Assembly (NCBI GenBank): GCA_963836405.1
Contig: CAWIJL010000012.1
Span: forward strand, 85,339-149,338
DNA length: 64,000 nucleotides
Direction of reading: 5' to 3'
Source of the DNA: CAWIJJ01 sp963836405
Lineage (GTDB): Bacteria > Acidobacteriota > Terriglobia > Bryobacterales > Bryobacteraceae
A program made the position numbers and the translations under genes. The notes beneath the pieces are model-generated. The model saw only the letters and a program-made list of their open reading frames with translations. It was not told where the DNA came from and searched no databases. Shown one piece after another: positions 8,914 through 17,405 of this stretch (positions are counted from its first letter, which is position 1; the number at the start of each line of letters is the position of its first letter).

Positions 8914-9381
8914 ATGGGAGATGTCGCGTATCGATCGCTGGTGCGGGTGGAACGGGTCAAGGGCCCGATTCGGCGCGCCTACCTGCCCGCCGAGACCCAG
9001 CCTGTGTTTTTCGGGGCGCATGGAGCCGTGGCGGAACACTACGGCCTGCCGCCGGGCGCGTTCGAGGAACACGCCACCACCCTGGACTACATCGTCGCAG
9101 CGGCCGCCGGTTGACTGACCGGCACATTCGGAGGCGCGCTGGAGGCGCGTCAAGTCCCGGCTTCCAATGAACGGCTGATGTCCGAAGCGCTGGGGGAAGT
9201 GGAGTTGGAAGGCGGGGTCCTGGTGATCCGGCGCATCCACGTGACGCTGCGCCTGAAAGCGGAAGAAGAACATCACGAAATCGCACAAAGGGTCCACGGG
9301 TTCTTCGCCGGGAAGTGCCCGGTTTACCTCAGCCTCTTCCGGGCGATTAAGATTACTACTGAACTGATTCTTGAAAGATGA
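8914..9381 (+). CDS. OsmC-family peroxidase-like protein with in-frame TGA: candidate selenoprotein
   Basis: Reading through one TGA (codon 67, bases 9112-9114) gives a 155-residue OsmC/Ohr-fold protein, normal for the family. The part before the TGA ends DYIVAAAAG and the part after begins LTGTFGGALEARQ, in the same frame. In homologues the residue between is the helix Cys that attacks peroxides, and the second conserved Cys is present here in GKCPVYLSL. So TGA replaces exactly the peroxidatic Cys codon. A hairpin with a GG-containing loop follows at a distance typical for bacterial SECIS elements. A GAGG ribosome site overlaps the hydratase stop. The alternative is a point-mutated pseudogene; no selenocysteine machinery genes lie in the window. 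Confidence 0.72.
9133..9151 (+). promoter_or_regulatory. SECIS-like hairpin downstream of the OsmC TGA
   Basis: Seven-base-pair stem (GGCGCGC pairing with GCGCGTC, one G-U pair) closed by the five-base loop TGGAG. The loop begins 26 bases after the TGA, within the spacing usual for bacterial SECIS elements, and starts T-G-G as SelB-binding loops often do. GC-rich coding sequence can form such stems by chance, so it supports rather than proves selenocysteine insertion. Confidence 0.55.
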
Positions 9382-9394
9382 ATAAGGGGACGGA

Positions 9395-10273
9395 ATGGCG
9401 GCAATATCCAGACGGGAGTTCTTTGAAAGATCGGGGGCCGGTGCTGCGGCTGCCGGACTTGTTTTCGCGGGCGGAGCGCTGGCCAATCCGCTGGGCCTGC
9501 CGGTTGGGAGCCAGACCTATCCTCACCGCCAGAGGATTCGCAGCGGCGACTTCGCCGGATTGTGCAAGGATCTGGCCTCCCTCGGCGTGGGCGTTCTGGA
9601 GCTGTGCTCGCCGGGATACGGCGAGTTCGCGGGCCTTGCCGACGGAAAGCAGACACGCCGGATCATCGAAGATCACGGCCTGAAGTGCCCGAGCGCTCAT
9701 TTCACTTTGCGCGAACTTCGCTCCGGACAGGAGCAGGCCGTCGCCTGGGCGAAGGACATCGGCATGACTCAGATGGGAACTGCCAGCCTCAACGGGCAGA
9801 TGCAAAACGGCGTCGCCGCCATGGACGCCGTCAAGCGCGCGTCGGACGAATACAATCGCATCGGCGAAACGGCGGCCAAAGCCGGGATGCAGCAGTTCCT
9901 GCACGACGAGAATTTCGAGATGGCCCGCGTCGATGGCCGCGTGGTTTACGAAGTTCTTCTGGAACTGCTCGACCCGAAACTGGTAGCCATGCAGTTTCAA
10001 ATGTCCGCCATGCGTGCGGTTGGCGACCCGGTCATGTACTTCACGAAGTATCCCGGCCGGTTCCTCTCCATGCACCTCCAGGGAGTGGATCTGAATCCGC
10101 CTCCCGCTGCGGGAGGTCGGGGCGCGCCGCAACTCGCCGTGGGTAAGGACAGCGTGGATTGGCCGAAGGTATTTGCCGCGGCCAGGAGCGGCGGCGTCAA
10201 GAACTACTTCGTCGAGCAGAATTGGGACCTGACCGTGCAAAGCGTAGCTTATTTGAAAACGCTCAACGGCTGA
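9395..10273 (+). CDS. Tat-exported sugar phosphate isomerase/epimerase-like protein
   Basis: A 292-residue xylose isomerase-like TIM-barrel protein. A twin-arginine signal (SRREFFERSGAGAAAAGLVF) opens the sequence, so the protein is exported folded, possibly with a metal. LPVGSQTYPHR starts the barrel; HDENFEM and SMHLQGVDL carry candidate metal ligands, and YFVEQNWD ends it. Such proteins are abundant in Bryobacterales and often act with Gfo/Idh/MocA oxidoreductases on unusual sugars. The substrate is unknown. A short Pro/Gly-rich insert (PPPAAGGRGAPQ) sits before the last strands. Confidence 0.85.
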   Translation: MAAISRREFFERSGAGAAAAGLVFAGGALANPLGLPVGSQTYPHRQRIRSGDFAGLCKDLASLGVGVLELCSPGYGEFAGLADGKQTRRIIEDHGLKCPSAHFTLRELRSGQEQAVAWAKDIGMTQMGTASLNGQMQNGVAAMDAVKRASDEYNRIGETAAKAGMQQFLHDENFEMARVDGRVVYEVLLELLDPKLVAMQFQMSAMRAVGDPVMYFTKYPGRFLSMHLQGVDLNPPPAAGGRGAPQLAVGKDSVDWPKVFAAARSGGVKNYFVEQNWDLTVQSVAYLKTLNG

Positions 10274-10281
10274 CGGATCCT

Positions 10282-11250
10282 CTACTCCCGCGCGCGCCGG
10301 GGAAACGCCAGCGACACCATGATCGACACGCCGATGGCCGTCGCGATCACCGCCAGCGAAATGCCGATAGAAAACCGGCCGCCCCACATCCAGTCGAGCA
10401 GGGCCATCTTGATCCCCACGAATACCAGCACGAACGACAGCCCGAATTTCAGGGCATAAAAGCGGTCCAGCGCACCCGCCAGCAGGTGATACATGGACCG
10501 CAGCCCTAGAATCGCGAACACGTTCGACGTGTACACCACCAGGGGCTCTTTCGACACGCCGAATACCGCCGGGACCGAATCCACGGCAAAGAGGATATCG
10601 GTCGTCTCCAGCACCAGCAGCACGATCAGCAGCGGGGTCACGTACAGAGTGCCTTTGTCGCGCACGACAAAATGATTGCCGTGCAGTTCGCCGGTCACCG
10701 GGAACCATCGCCGCACGAGCCGGATGAGCGGGTTGGCGCCCGGGTCCATTTCCTTTTCCCTGTCCATCGCCATCCGAACGCCGGTGAACACCAGGAAGAT
10801 CCCGAACGCGACCACCACCCAATGAAACTGCATCAGCGCGGACCCGGCCGCGATGAACATTCCCCGGAACAGCATCGCGCCCAGCACCCCGTAGAACAGC
10901 ACGCGATGCTGGTATCGCGTCGGAATCGCGAAGTACCGGAAGACCAGCGCGAACACGAACATGTTGTCCACCGAGAGCGATTCTTCCATCACGTACCCGG
11001 CCAAGAATTCGAGCCCCACCCGGCGCGCCGCGTCCCCGCCGAAACGCAGGTTGCAGAACTCATAAAGGCCGGCGCAGAACAGCAGGGCGAGCGCCACCCA
11101 GACGCAGACCCAGACGCCCGCTTCCCGCATCGAGATCGTGTGTTCCTTGCGATGGACCGTGAGGTCGATCGCAAGCAGGCCGACGATGGCCCCGCTGAAG
11201 ATGAGATAGAAAGTCCAGTAATCCGCGAAAGGGAACAGCGCCTGATCCAT
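10282..11250 (-). CDS. TerC/Alx-family membrane protein, probable manganese exporter
   Basis: A 322-residue integral membrane protein with about nine hydrophobic segments. The two TerC signature motifs are VMEESLSVDNMFVFALVF and ETTDILFAVDSVPAVFG, whose Asp and Asn residues are thought to bind the metal. The length matches Alx-type members. The leader carries a yybP-ykoY manganese riboswitch, which strongly suggests that the transported ion is Mn2+ and that expression rises when manganese is high. Older annotations of this family mention tellurite resistance. Confidence 0.92.
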   Translation of the reverse strand: MDQALFPFADYWTFYLIFSGAIVGLLAIDLTVHRKEHTISMREAGVWVCVWVALALLFCAGLYEFCNLRFGGDAARRVGLEFLAGYVMEESLSVDNMFVFALVFRYFAIPTRYQHRVLFYGVLGAMLFRGMFIAAGSALMQFHWVVVAFGIFLVFTGVRMAMDREKEMDPGANPLIRLVRRWFPVTGELHGNHFVVRDKGTLYVTPLLIVLLVLETTDILFAVDSVPAVFGVSKEPLVVYTSNVFAILGLRSMYHLLAGALDRFYALKFGLSFVLVFVGIKMALLDWMWGGRFSIGISLAVIATAIGVSIMVSLAFPRRARE

Positions 11251-11295
11251 TCAAAGTCTCTCCTGGATTCCGGCGCCCGGCCTAATAAATGGAAT

Positions 11296-11319
11296 CTTCC
11301 GTGGCTCGCGCCGCGGAAG
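11296..11319 (-). terminator. Riboswitch expression-platform hairpin
   Basis: In the terC leader RNA a ten-base-pair hairpin (arms CUUCCGCGGC and GCCACGGAAG, loop GCGA, one G-U pair) uses the same CUUCC that forms the 3' strand of riboswitch helix P1. The two structures exclude each other. The downstream sequence (AUUCCAUUUAUU) is U-rich but not a clean run, so intrinsic termination is plausible rather than certain. Confidence 0.5.
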
Positions 11320-11434
11320 GTCTCAATCCGGAAACCTCAGGTTTCCGCCGCGGGACCGGACCACCCGGTTTTGACCGGGATGATCGTCTTGACGATCCGA
11401 CGGACTCTTTCGGAGCGGCTTACTCCCCTTCCAG
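11311..11434 (-). promoter_or_regulatory. yybP-ykoY manganese riboswitch upstream of terC
   Basis: The leader RNA of terC contains the conserved 5' element GGAAGGGGAGUAAGCC and the conserved 3' element UGAGACCUUCC. They pair as helix P1 (GGAAGG with CCUUCC). Between them are a helix around AUCGUCAAGACGAU and GC-rich stems. This order and these sequences are those of the yybP-ykoY class, which binds Mn2+ and controls TerC/Alx and MntP-type exporters. The distance to the terC start is about 60 bases. Confidence 0.9.
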
Positions 11435-11491
11435 TAGAACCACTTTCAGCATAGCAGACGAATGCCGTCATGCGGCGCGTCCGCGGGTCGT

Positions 11492-11521
11492 TTGACATCC
11501 CTTCGCAACCGTCCGTATGAT
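11492..11521 (+). promoter_or_regulatory. Sigma-70-type promoter for the gld-like ABC operon
   Basis: TTGACA at 11492-11497 and TATGAT at 11516-11521, separated by 18 bases, 70 bases before the ATP-binding protein gene. The hexamers are a consensus -35 and a near-consensus -10. Confidence 0.65.
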
Positions 11522-11590
11522 GAAAATTCACCTTAATGTATGGCGCTCCGCATCCGAAGCGTCTCGCCTGTGCGTCTGGGACCTTAACAT

Positions 11591-12586
11591 ATGATTAAAG
11601 TCGAAGGGCTGACCAAGCGCTACGCGCGCACTGTCGCGGTCGACAACATTTCATTCGAAGTCGAAAAAGGACAGATCGTCGGTTTTCTCGGTCCGAACGG
11701 GGCCGGAAAAACCACCACGATGCGCGTCCTCACCTGTTTTCTCCCGCCCACGTCCGGCAAAGCCACCGTGGCCGGGTTTGACGTCCTGGAGAATCCGCTG
11801 GAGGTCAAACGGCGAATCGGCTACCTGCCCGAAACTCCTCCGGTGTATCCCGAAATGGAAGTGTCCGAGTACCTCGCGTTCGCCGGCCGCCTCAAGGGCA
11901 TCGCTTCCGCCGACATCGCCCGCCGCGCCGATGAAGCCATCGGACGCTGCGCCCTCGGCGATGTGCGCAACAAGCTGATCGGCAAACTCTCCAAAGGCTA
12001 CCGGCAACGCGTCGGCCTTGCCCAGGCCATCATACATAACCCCGACGTGCTCATCCTAGACGAGCCCACCAGCGGGCTCGACCCCAAGCAGATCATCGAA
12101 ATCCGGACCCTGCTCCGCGCGCTCGCAGGGGAGCACACCATCATTCTCAGCACCCACATCCTTTCCGAAGTGGAGCACTCCTGCCAGCGCGTCCTGATTA
12201 TCAGCCAGGGCCGCCTGGTGGCGAGCGAAGGGGTTTCCAACCTGACCAACCGCCTGCGCGGCGCCGAAGCGGTCGCGCTCGAAATCGGCTCCGCTGACGG
12301 CCGCCCCGATCCCAGCGATGTCCAGGCGCGCCTCGAACAGGTCTCGGGCGTCAGCCGTGTCGTCCTCAAGGAGTCTCGCGACGACGGCCGCCTGCACTTC
12401 GAAATTGAAAGTTTGCAGGGCCGCCAGATTCGCGCCGACCTCGCCCGCAGCGTCGTCAACGCCGGCTGGAATCTCAACGAACTCCGCGCCGTCGGCGTCA
12501 GCCTGGAAGATATTTTCCTCCAGTTGACTGCCGCCGAGCAGACCGAAGGGGCTCCCGCAAACGGTACCGAAGGAGGCTCGAAGTGA
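11591..12586 (+). CDS. ABC transporter ATP-binding protein, GldA-like
   Basis: A 331-residue ABC ATPase. Walker A is GPNGAGKTTT, the signature reads LSKGYRQR, Walker B is VLILDEPTSGLDP, and the switch His is in ILSTHIL. About 100 residues follow the ATPase domain, as in GldA/CcmA-type drug and gliding exporters. It overlaps the next gene by four bases and is the first gene of a four-gene operon with GldF-, GldG- and DUF4340-type partners. The exported substrate is unknown. In Bacteroidota GldAFG supports gliding, but these complexes are widespread in non-gliding bacteria. Confidence 0.92.
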   Translation: MIKVEGLTKRYARTVAVDNISFEVEKGQIVGFLGPNGAGKTTTMRVLTCFLPPTSGKATVAGFDVLENPLEVKRRIGYLPETPPVYPEMEVSEYLAFAGRLKGIASADIARRADEAIGRCALGDVRNKLIGKLSKGYRQRVGLAQAIIHNPDVLILDEPTSGLDPKQIIEIRTLLRALAGEHTIILSTHILSEVEHSCQRVLIISQGRLVASEGVSNLTNRLRGAEAVALEIGSADGRPDPSDVQARLEQVSGVSRVVLKESRDDGRLHFEIESLQGRQIRADLARSVVNAGWNLNELRAVGVSLEDIFLQLTAAEQTEGAPANGTEGGSK

Positions 12587-13350
12587 ACCACGTACTTCTC
12601 ATCTGCCGGAAAGAACTCAAGAGTTACTTCGCATCCCCCATTGCCTATCTTCTGATGGCCTTCTTCGGACTCATCTTCGGGTTCGGATTCTACACCGCCA
12701 CGCGCGACCTGCTCCGTTACAGCTTCCAGGCGCAGATGATGGGCCAGCCCCCCACCATGAATGTCAATGAACAGGTGATCCGTCCGCTCCTCGGCTTCGC
12801 TTCCACCATCGCGCTGTTCCTCATTCCCATGATCACCATGCGCACCTTCGCCGAAGAGAAGCGCTCCGGCACCATCGAGCTGCTGCTTACCTCGCCCGTC
12901 AAGGACATTCACATCATCCTCGGCAAGTGGCTGGGCGCCATGCTGCTCTACATTTGCGTGCTGGGCATGTCCATGGTCAATATCGCGCTGCTGTTCTTCT
13001 GGGGGAAGCCGGACATTCGTCCCGTGCTGGTGGCCTATCTCGGCCTGATCCTTCAGGGCGGCTGCCTGCTGGCGATCGGCGTCTTCATCTCCACCACCAC
13101 GCGGAACCAGATCATCGCCGGCGGCGTCACTTTCTTTGTATGTCTGCTGCTCTGGCTGCTAAGTTGGTTTACAGCATTCGATAATACAGGGTTCGCGCAG
13201 GTGATCAATTATCTGTCCATCGTGACTCACTTCGATAACTTCGCCAAAGGCGTGTTAGACAGTAAGGACGTCGTGTTTTACCTTTCCATGATCTTCTTCT
13301 CCCTGTTCATCACTTCGCGGGCGATGGAATCGCTCCGCTGGAGGGCATAA
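12583..13350 (+). CDS. ABC-2 type permease, GldF-like
   Basis: A 255-residue ABC-2 membrane subunit with six predicted membrane segments (for example IAYLLMAFFGLIFGFGFY and FVCLLLWLLSWFTAF). The conserved cytoplasmic motif TFAEEKRSGTIELLLTSPV couples to the ATPase. It overlaps the ATPase gene by four bases and is followed two bases later by the GldG-like gene, so the complex is co-translated. Confidence 0.9.
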   Translation: MNHVLLICRKELKSYFASPIAYLLMAFFGLIFGFGFYTATRDLLRYSFQAQMMGQPPTMNVNEQVIRPLLGFASTIALFLIPMITMRTFAEEKRSGTIELLLTSPVKDIHIILGKWLGAMLLYICVLGMSMVNIALLFFWGKPDIRPVLVAYLGLILQGGCLLAIGVFISTTTRNQIIAGGVTFFVCLLLWLLSWFTAFDNTGFAQVINYLSIVTHFDNFAKGVLDSKDVVFYLSMIFFSLFITSRAMESLRWRA

Positions 13351-13352
13351 GC

Positions 13353-14768
13353 ATGCGCCACGACTGGTTGAAGGCGCGGCAGACCAAGTACACGGCTTAC
13401 GCAGCCGTTTACACCCTGGTAATCGTCGCCGTTCTTGCGGCCATCAATTTCCTGGCCAACCGCTATCCCAAAACCTACGATTCCACCGCCAACAAGCAGT
13501 TCAGCCTCGCCGACCAGACGGTCAAAGTGGTCAAGGGATTGAACCGCGACGTCACCATTTACTACTTCGACGACGCCACTCGCTTCCCGCAGGCGCGCGA
13601 CCTGCTGGACCGCTATGCCGGCCTCTCTCCCAAGCTGCACGTCGATTATGTGGATCCGGTCAAGAAGCCGCAGCAGGCCAAGAACGCCGGCTTCCAGCGC
13701 GATACCAGTATCCTGGTGGACAGCGGCATCAAGAAGGAAGAGGCTAAGACCCTCAGCGAAGAAGAGGTAACCGGCGCGCTCATCCGCTCCCTCAAGACCG
13801 GCGACCGCAATGTTTGTTTCGTCGCGGGCAGCGGCGAGCACGGCATCGACGATACCGGCCGTTCCGGCTATTCCGCCGTCAAAGAGGCCATCGAACGGAA
13901 CAACTATAAGACCCGCACCGTGAACCTGCTGCTCGGCAACGCCGCCGCCCCGGCCGGCGCCGCGGCCGCACCCGCGGCGTCGAAAATGGAGGTTCCCAAG
14001 GATTGCACCGTGCTCGTCGTCGGCGGCCCGCAGCACGATTACGTGCAGCCGGAAGCCGACGCCGTCAAGGCTTTCGTCGAAGGCGGCGGCCACGCCCTGT
14101 TCCTGCTCGACCCGCCGCTCAAGACCGGCGGCAGCGAAACCGACGAGGTCACCACCCTGGTCACCCTTCTGCAAAGCTGGGGCGTGACGCCGAATAAGGA
14201 CCTCGTCCTCGATACCAGCGGCATCGGCCAGATTTTCGGACTCGGCCCCGAAGTTCCGCTGGTGGCCTCCTACGAATCCCACGCCATCGTCAACCAGATG
14301 AAGGATGTCGCCACCGCCTACCCGCTGGCCCGATCGCTCGAAGTGAAGAACGGCGACAAAACCACCGTCAGCAAGCTGTTCCAAACCGGTGAGAACAGCT
14401 TCGCCACCACCAACCTCAGCTCGCCCAGCATCAAGCTCGACCCCAACAAAGACAAGAAAGGACCGCTGACCCTCGCCGCGGCCGGCACTTACAACGGAAC
14501 TCCGCCGGGGCGGTTCGTCGTGGTCGGCAGCTCGCTTTGGGTGGCGAACAGTTTCATCCGCTTCAACGGCAACCGCGACATGCTGCTCAATATGATCAAC
14601 TGGCTCACCGCGGACGAAGACCTCATCTCCATCCGACCTAAGGCCGCGGACGACCGGCCGCTCAACATGAGCGCGCAGAAACTCAATCTGGTCTTCTGGC
14701 TCAGTGTCGTGTTCTTTCCGCTGGCGGTGGTCGGGGCCGGCCTCGCTACGTGGTGGAAGAGGAGATAG
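13353..14768 (+). CDS. GldG-family ABC auxiliary protein
   Basis: A 471-residue protein with one N-terminal membrane segment (YTLVIVAVLAAINFLA), a large extracytoplasmic domain, and a C-terminal membrane segment (LVFWLSVVFFPLAVVGAGLA). The typical entry after the first helix is YDSTANKQFSLADQTVKVVK, and DCTVLVVGGPQHDY begins the intraflagellar-transport-like fold. An Ala/Pro-rich loop (AAAPAGAAAAPAAS) precedes that motif. It is the auxiliary partner of GldA/GldF-type transporters. Confidence 0.88.
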   Translation: MRHDWLKARQTKYTAYAAVYTLVIVAVLAAINFLANRYPKTYDSTANKQFSLADQTVKVVKGLNRDVTIYYFDDATRFPQARDLLDRYAGLSPKLHVDYVDPVKKPQQAKNAGFQRDTSILVDSGIKKEEAKTLSEEEVTGALIRSLKTGDRNVCFVAGSGEHGIDDTGRSGYSAVKEAIERNNYKTRTVNLLLGNAAAPAGAAAAPAASKMEVPKDCTVLVVGGPQHDYVQPEADAVKAFVEGGGHALFLLDPPLKTGGSETDEVTTLVTLLQSWGVTPNKDLVLDTSGIGQIFGLGPEVPLVASYESHAIVNQMKDVATAYPLARSLEVKNGDKTTVSKLFQTGENSFATTNLSSPSIKLDPNKDKKGPLTLAAAGTYNGTPPGRFVVVGSSLWVANSFIRFNGNRDMLLNMINWLTADEDLISIRPKAADDRPLNMSAQKLNLVFWLSVVFFPLAVVGAGLATWWKRR

Positions 14769-14769
14769 C

Positions 14770-16066
14770 ATGAAGCCGAAGGGACTACTCATCGCGGTCG
14801 TTCTTTTGGCTGTTCTGGGCGGCCTGGTCTACTGGTCCAACAAGAAGCAGGCCGCCACCTCGACCGACAACGCCAACCAACTGCTCTCTATCCCCGACGA
14901 TCAGTTCCAGCAGATCCAAATCAAGAAGGTCACGGGCGAAGTGCAGAACGCTGGTTCGCGAAGACGGCAAGTGGAAGCTCACCCAGCCCCAGCAATTGCC
15001 CGCCGACCAGGACGCCGTCGCTTCCATCGTGTCCACTATCGGTTCGCTCAACTGGGACAAGGTGGTCGAGGACAACGTGTCCGACCTCTCCCCCTACGGC
15101 CTCAAGGACCCCACGCTGGACATCGAAATCAAACGCAAGGACGGCAAGACCGACCAACTCCTGATCGGCGACGATATTCCCACCGGCAACGGCGCCTACG
15201 CCAAGCTCGGCAACAGCACGCGCATTGTGACCGTCTCCTCGGTCGTCAAGTCCAGCGTCGATAAACGCCCCGACGACCTCCGCGACAAACGCCTCCTCAC
15301 TTTCGATTCCGACAAGCTCACGCGCGTCGAGTTGCAATCCCGGGGGCAGACCATCGAGTTCGGCAAAAACGGTCAGAATGAGTGGCAGATCGTGAAGCCC
15401 CGCCCGCTCCGCGCCGACAACTCCCAGGTGGAATCGCTGGTGTCCAAACTCAAAGACGCCAAAATGGACATGGCCGATGCCGCCGACCCGGCCAAGGGCT
15501 ACGCCGCCGCGCCCAGGCTGGCCACCGTCTCCTTCACCGACTCCTCCGGCACCCAGACTATCGAGATTCACATGGATGCGGACAAGACGAACGTGTATGC
15601 GAAATCCTCGGCTGTGGCGGGCGTCTACAAGACGGGCAACGACGTCGCCGACGCCATAGAACATAGCCTGGACGATTTCCGCAACCACAAGGTCTTCGAT
15701 TTCGGCTTCACCGATCCTACCCAGATCGAGATCAAAGGCGTCACCTACGTCAAGAAAGGCGACAAGTGGACCTCCGGCGGCAAAAACATGAACAACACCG
15801 CCGTTCAGACCGTGATCGACAGACTGCGGGACCTCTCGGCCACCGGCTTCGCCGACTCCAAGAGCGGCGGCGAGCCGTACCTCACCGCCTCCGTTACCGC
15901 CAACAAGCACGTCGAGAAAGTCACCATCTTCCGCAGCGGCAACGAATATTGGGCGAAGCGCGAAGGCGATCCCAGCATCTACTTATTGAACGCCGGCAGC
16001 GTCCCGGAACTCGAAACGGCGGCGCAGCAGATCAAAGAGGACAAGCCGGAGCCCGCCAAGAAGTAA
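14770..16066 (+). CDS. DUF4340 domain protein of the GldAFG-type operon, frameshifted
   Basis: Membrane-anchored extracytoplasmic protein (about 432 residues if repaired) with the N-terminal anchor LLIAVVLLAVLGGLVYW and repeated DUF4340 units. The reading frame breaks near 14949: the first part reads QIQIKKVTGEVQ, and the rest resumes one base later with TLVREDGKWKLTQPQQLPAD. Removing one A in CAGAACG restores a single frame. DUF4340 proteins regularly follow gldG-like genes and probably belong to the same export machine. The shift may be an assembly error, as the remaining 1.1 kb is intact. Confidence 0.82.
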
Positions 16067-16091
16067 TTCGCGCGGCGGCCCCGCGATTCGC

Positions 16092-17405
16092 ATGAACGGC
16101 CTTCTTACCGACCTTTACGAGCTCACCATGGCCGCCGCGTACTACGAGAGCGGCAAGATCGAAGAGAAGGCCACCTTTGAGTTCACCTTCCGCCGGCTCC
16201 CCGAAAACCGTAACTTTCTTCTGGCCGCAGGCCTGCAACAGGCGGTCGAATACCTTCAGAACTTCCGCATCGCCAAGGAAGAGATCGACTATCTCCGCGG
16301 ACTCGCTCAGTTCCGCCTCGTCTCTCCCGGTTTCTGGGAGTACCTTGCCTGCCTGCGTTTCACCGGCGACCTGTTTGCCGTACCCGAAGGCACTCCCCTC
16401 TTTCCCGACGAGCCAGTTCTGTCCGTGCGGGCCCCCATCGCGGAAGCGCAGATTCCGGAAACCTGGCTGCTCTCCGCTGTCGGCTTCCAGACCATGGTGG
16501 CCAGCAAGTCGGTGCGCAGCGTGCTTGCGGCGGAGGGCCGGCCCGTTGTCGAGTTCGGCACCCGCCGCGCGCATACGCCGGACGCCGGCGTCCTCGGCGC
16601 GCGTGCCGCCTATATAGCCGGCTGCATGGGCACCAGCAACACCCTCGCTGGTTTTCGCTTCGGCATCCCCGTGATGGGCACCTCCGCGCACTCGTGGGTC
16701 ATGTCGTTCCCCTGCGAAATCGAAGCGTTCCGCAAGCTCCAGCGCGTGCTCGGCGAAGCCACTGTGCAACTTCTCGATACGTACGATCCGGCACGGGGCG
16801 CCCGCAACGCCGCCAAGCTCGGACCGCCTCTCTGGGGCGTGCGCATCGACAGCGGAGATTTCGTCGCTGTCTCGCGCGAAGTGCGCCGCATCCTCGACGA
16901 CGCTGGCCTCTCGGAAGCGCGCATCATGGCTTCCGGCGACCTGGACGAAACGCGCATCCGCGAATTGGTGGCCGCCGGCGCGCCTATCGATTCCTTCGGC
17001 GTTGGGACGCAACTCGCCACGTCCGCCGACGCGCCTGCCATGAGCGCCACCTACAAATTGGTGGAGCTGGACATCAGCGGCATCAAGCGTTTCACCGCCA
17101 AGTACAGCGAAGACAAGATTTCCGTTCCCGGCGCCAAGCAGGTATTCCGCGATGTGGCGCGCGATGTGATCGCCCGCTCCGGCGAGTGCGGCAAAGGCGA
17201 GGCGCTACTGCGGCCCGTGCTGCTCGGCGGCCGCCTTGTCGAACCGCTGCCCTCGCTCGAGCAGTCCCGCGCCCGCGCCGCCGAATCCGTCGCGCGCCTC
17301 TCGCCCGCGCTGCGTCAACTCGAAACCGCCGAACCCCACGCCGTCATCTTCAGCCGCGAACTGCGCGAACTGATCGAACAGACGCGCAGGAACCTGCTCG
17401 CATGA
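16092..17405 (+). CDS. pncB: Nicotinate phosphoribosyltransferase
   Basis: A 437-residue enzyme joining nicotinate and PRPP to make nicotinate mononucleotide in NAD salvage. It begins LLTDLYELTMAAAYYESG, has the phosphorylated-His region MGTSAHSWVMSFPCE, and the phosphate/ribose-binding stretch RIDSGDFVAVSREVRRI. ASGDLDETRI and FGVGTQLATS complete the barrel. The stop overlaps the pncA start by four bases (ATGA), so the two consecutive salvage enzymes are translated together. Confidence 0.95.
   Translation: MNGLLTDLYELTMAAAYYESGKIEEKATFEFTFRRLPENRNFLLAAGLQQAVEYLQNFRIAKEEIDYLRGLAQFRLVSPGFWEYLACLRFTGDLFAVPEGTPLFPDEPVLSVRAPIAEAQIPETWLLSAVGFQTMVASKSVRSVLAAEGRPVVEFGTRRAHTPDAGVLGARAAYIAGCMGTSNTLAGFRFGIPVMGTSAHSWVMSFPCEIEAFRKLQRVLGEATVQLLDTYDPARGARNAAKLGPPLWGVRIDSGDFVAVSREVRRILDDAGLSEARIMASGDLDETRIRELVAAGAPIDSFGVGTQLATSADAPAMSATYKLVELDISGIKRFTAKYSEDKISVPGAKQVFRDVARDVIARSGECGKGEALLRPVLLGGRLVEPLPSLEQSRARAAESVARLSPALRQLETAEPHAVIFSRELRELIEQTRRNLLA

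Noticed and set aside
9112..9114. OsmC gene as two separate small genes
   Set aside because: Both parts are in one frame and together make one complete OsmC domain; the second part has no ribosome site at 9178.
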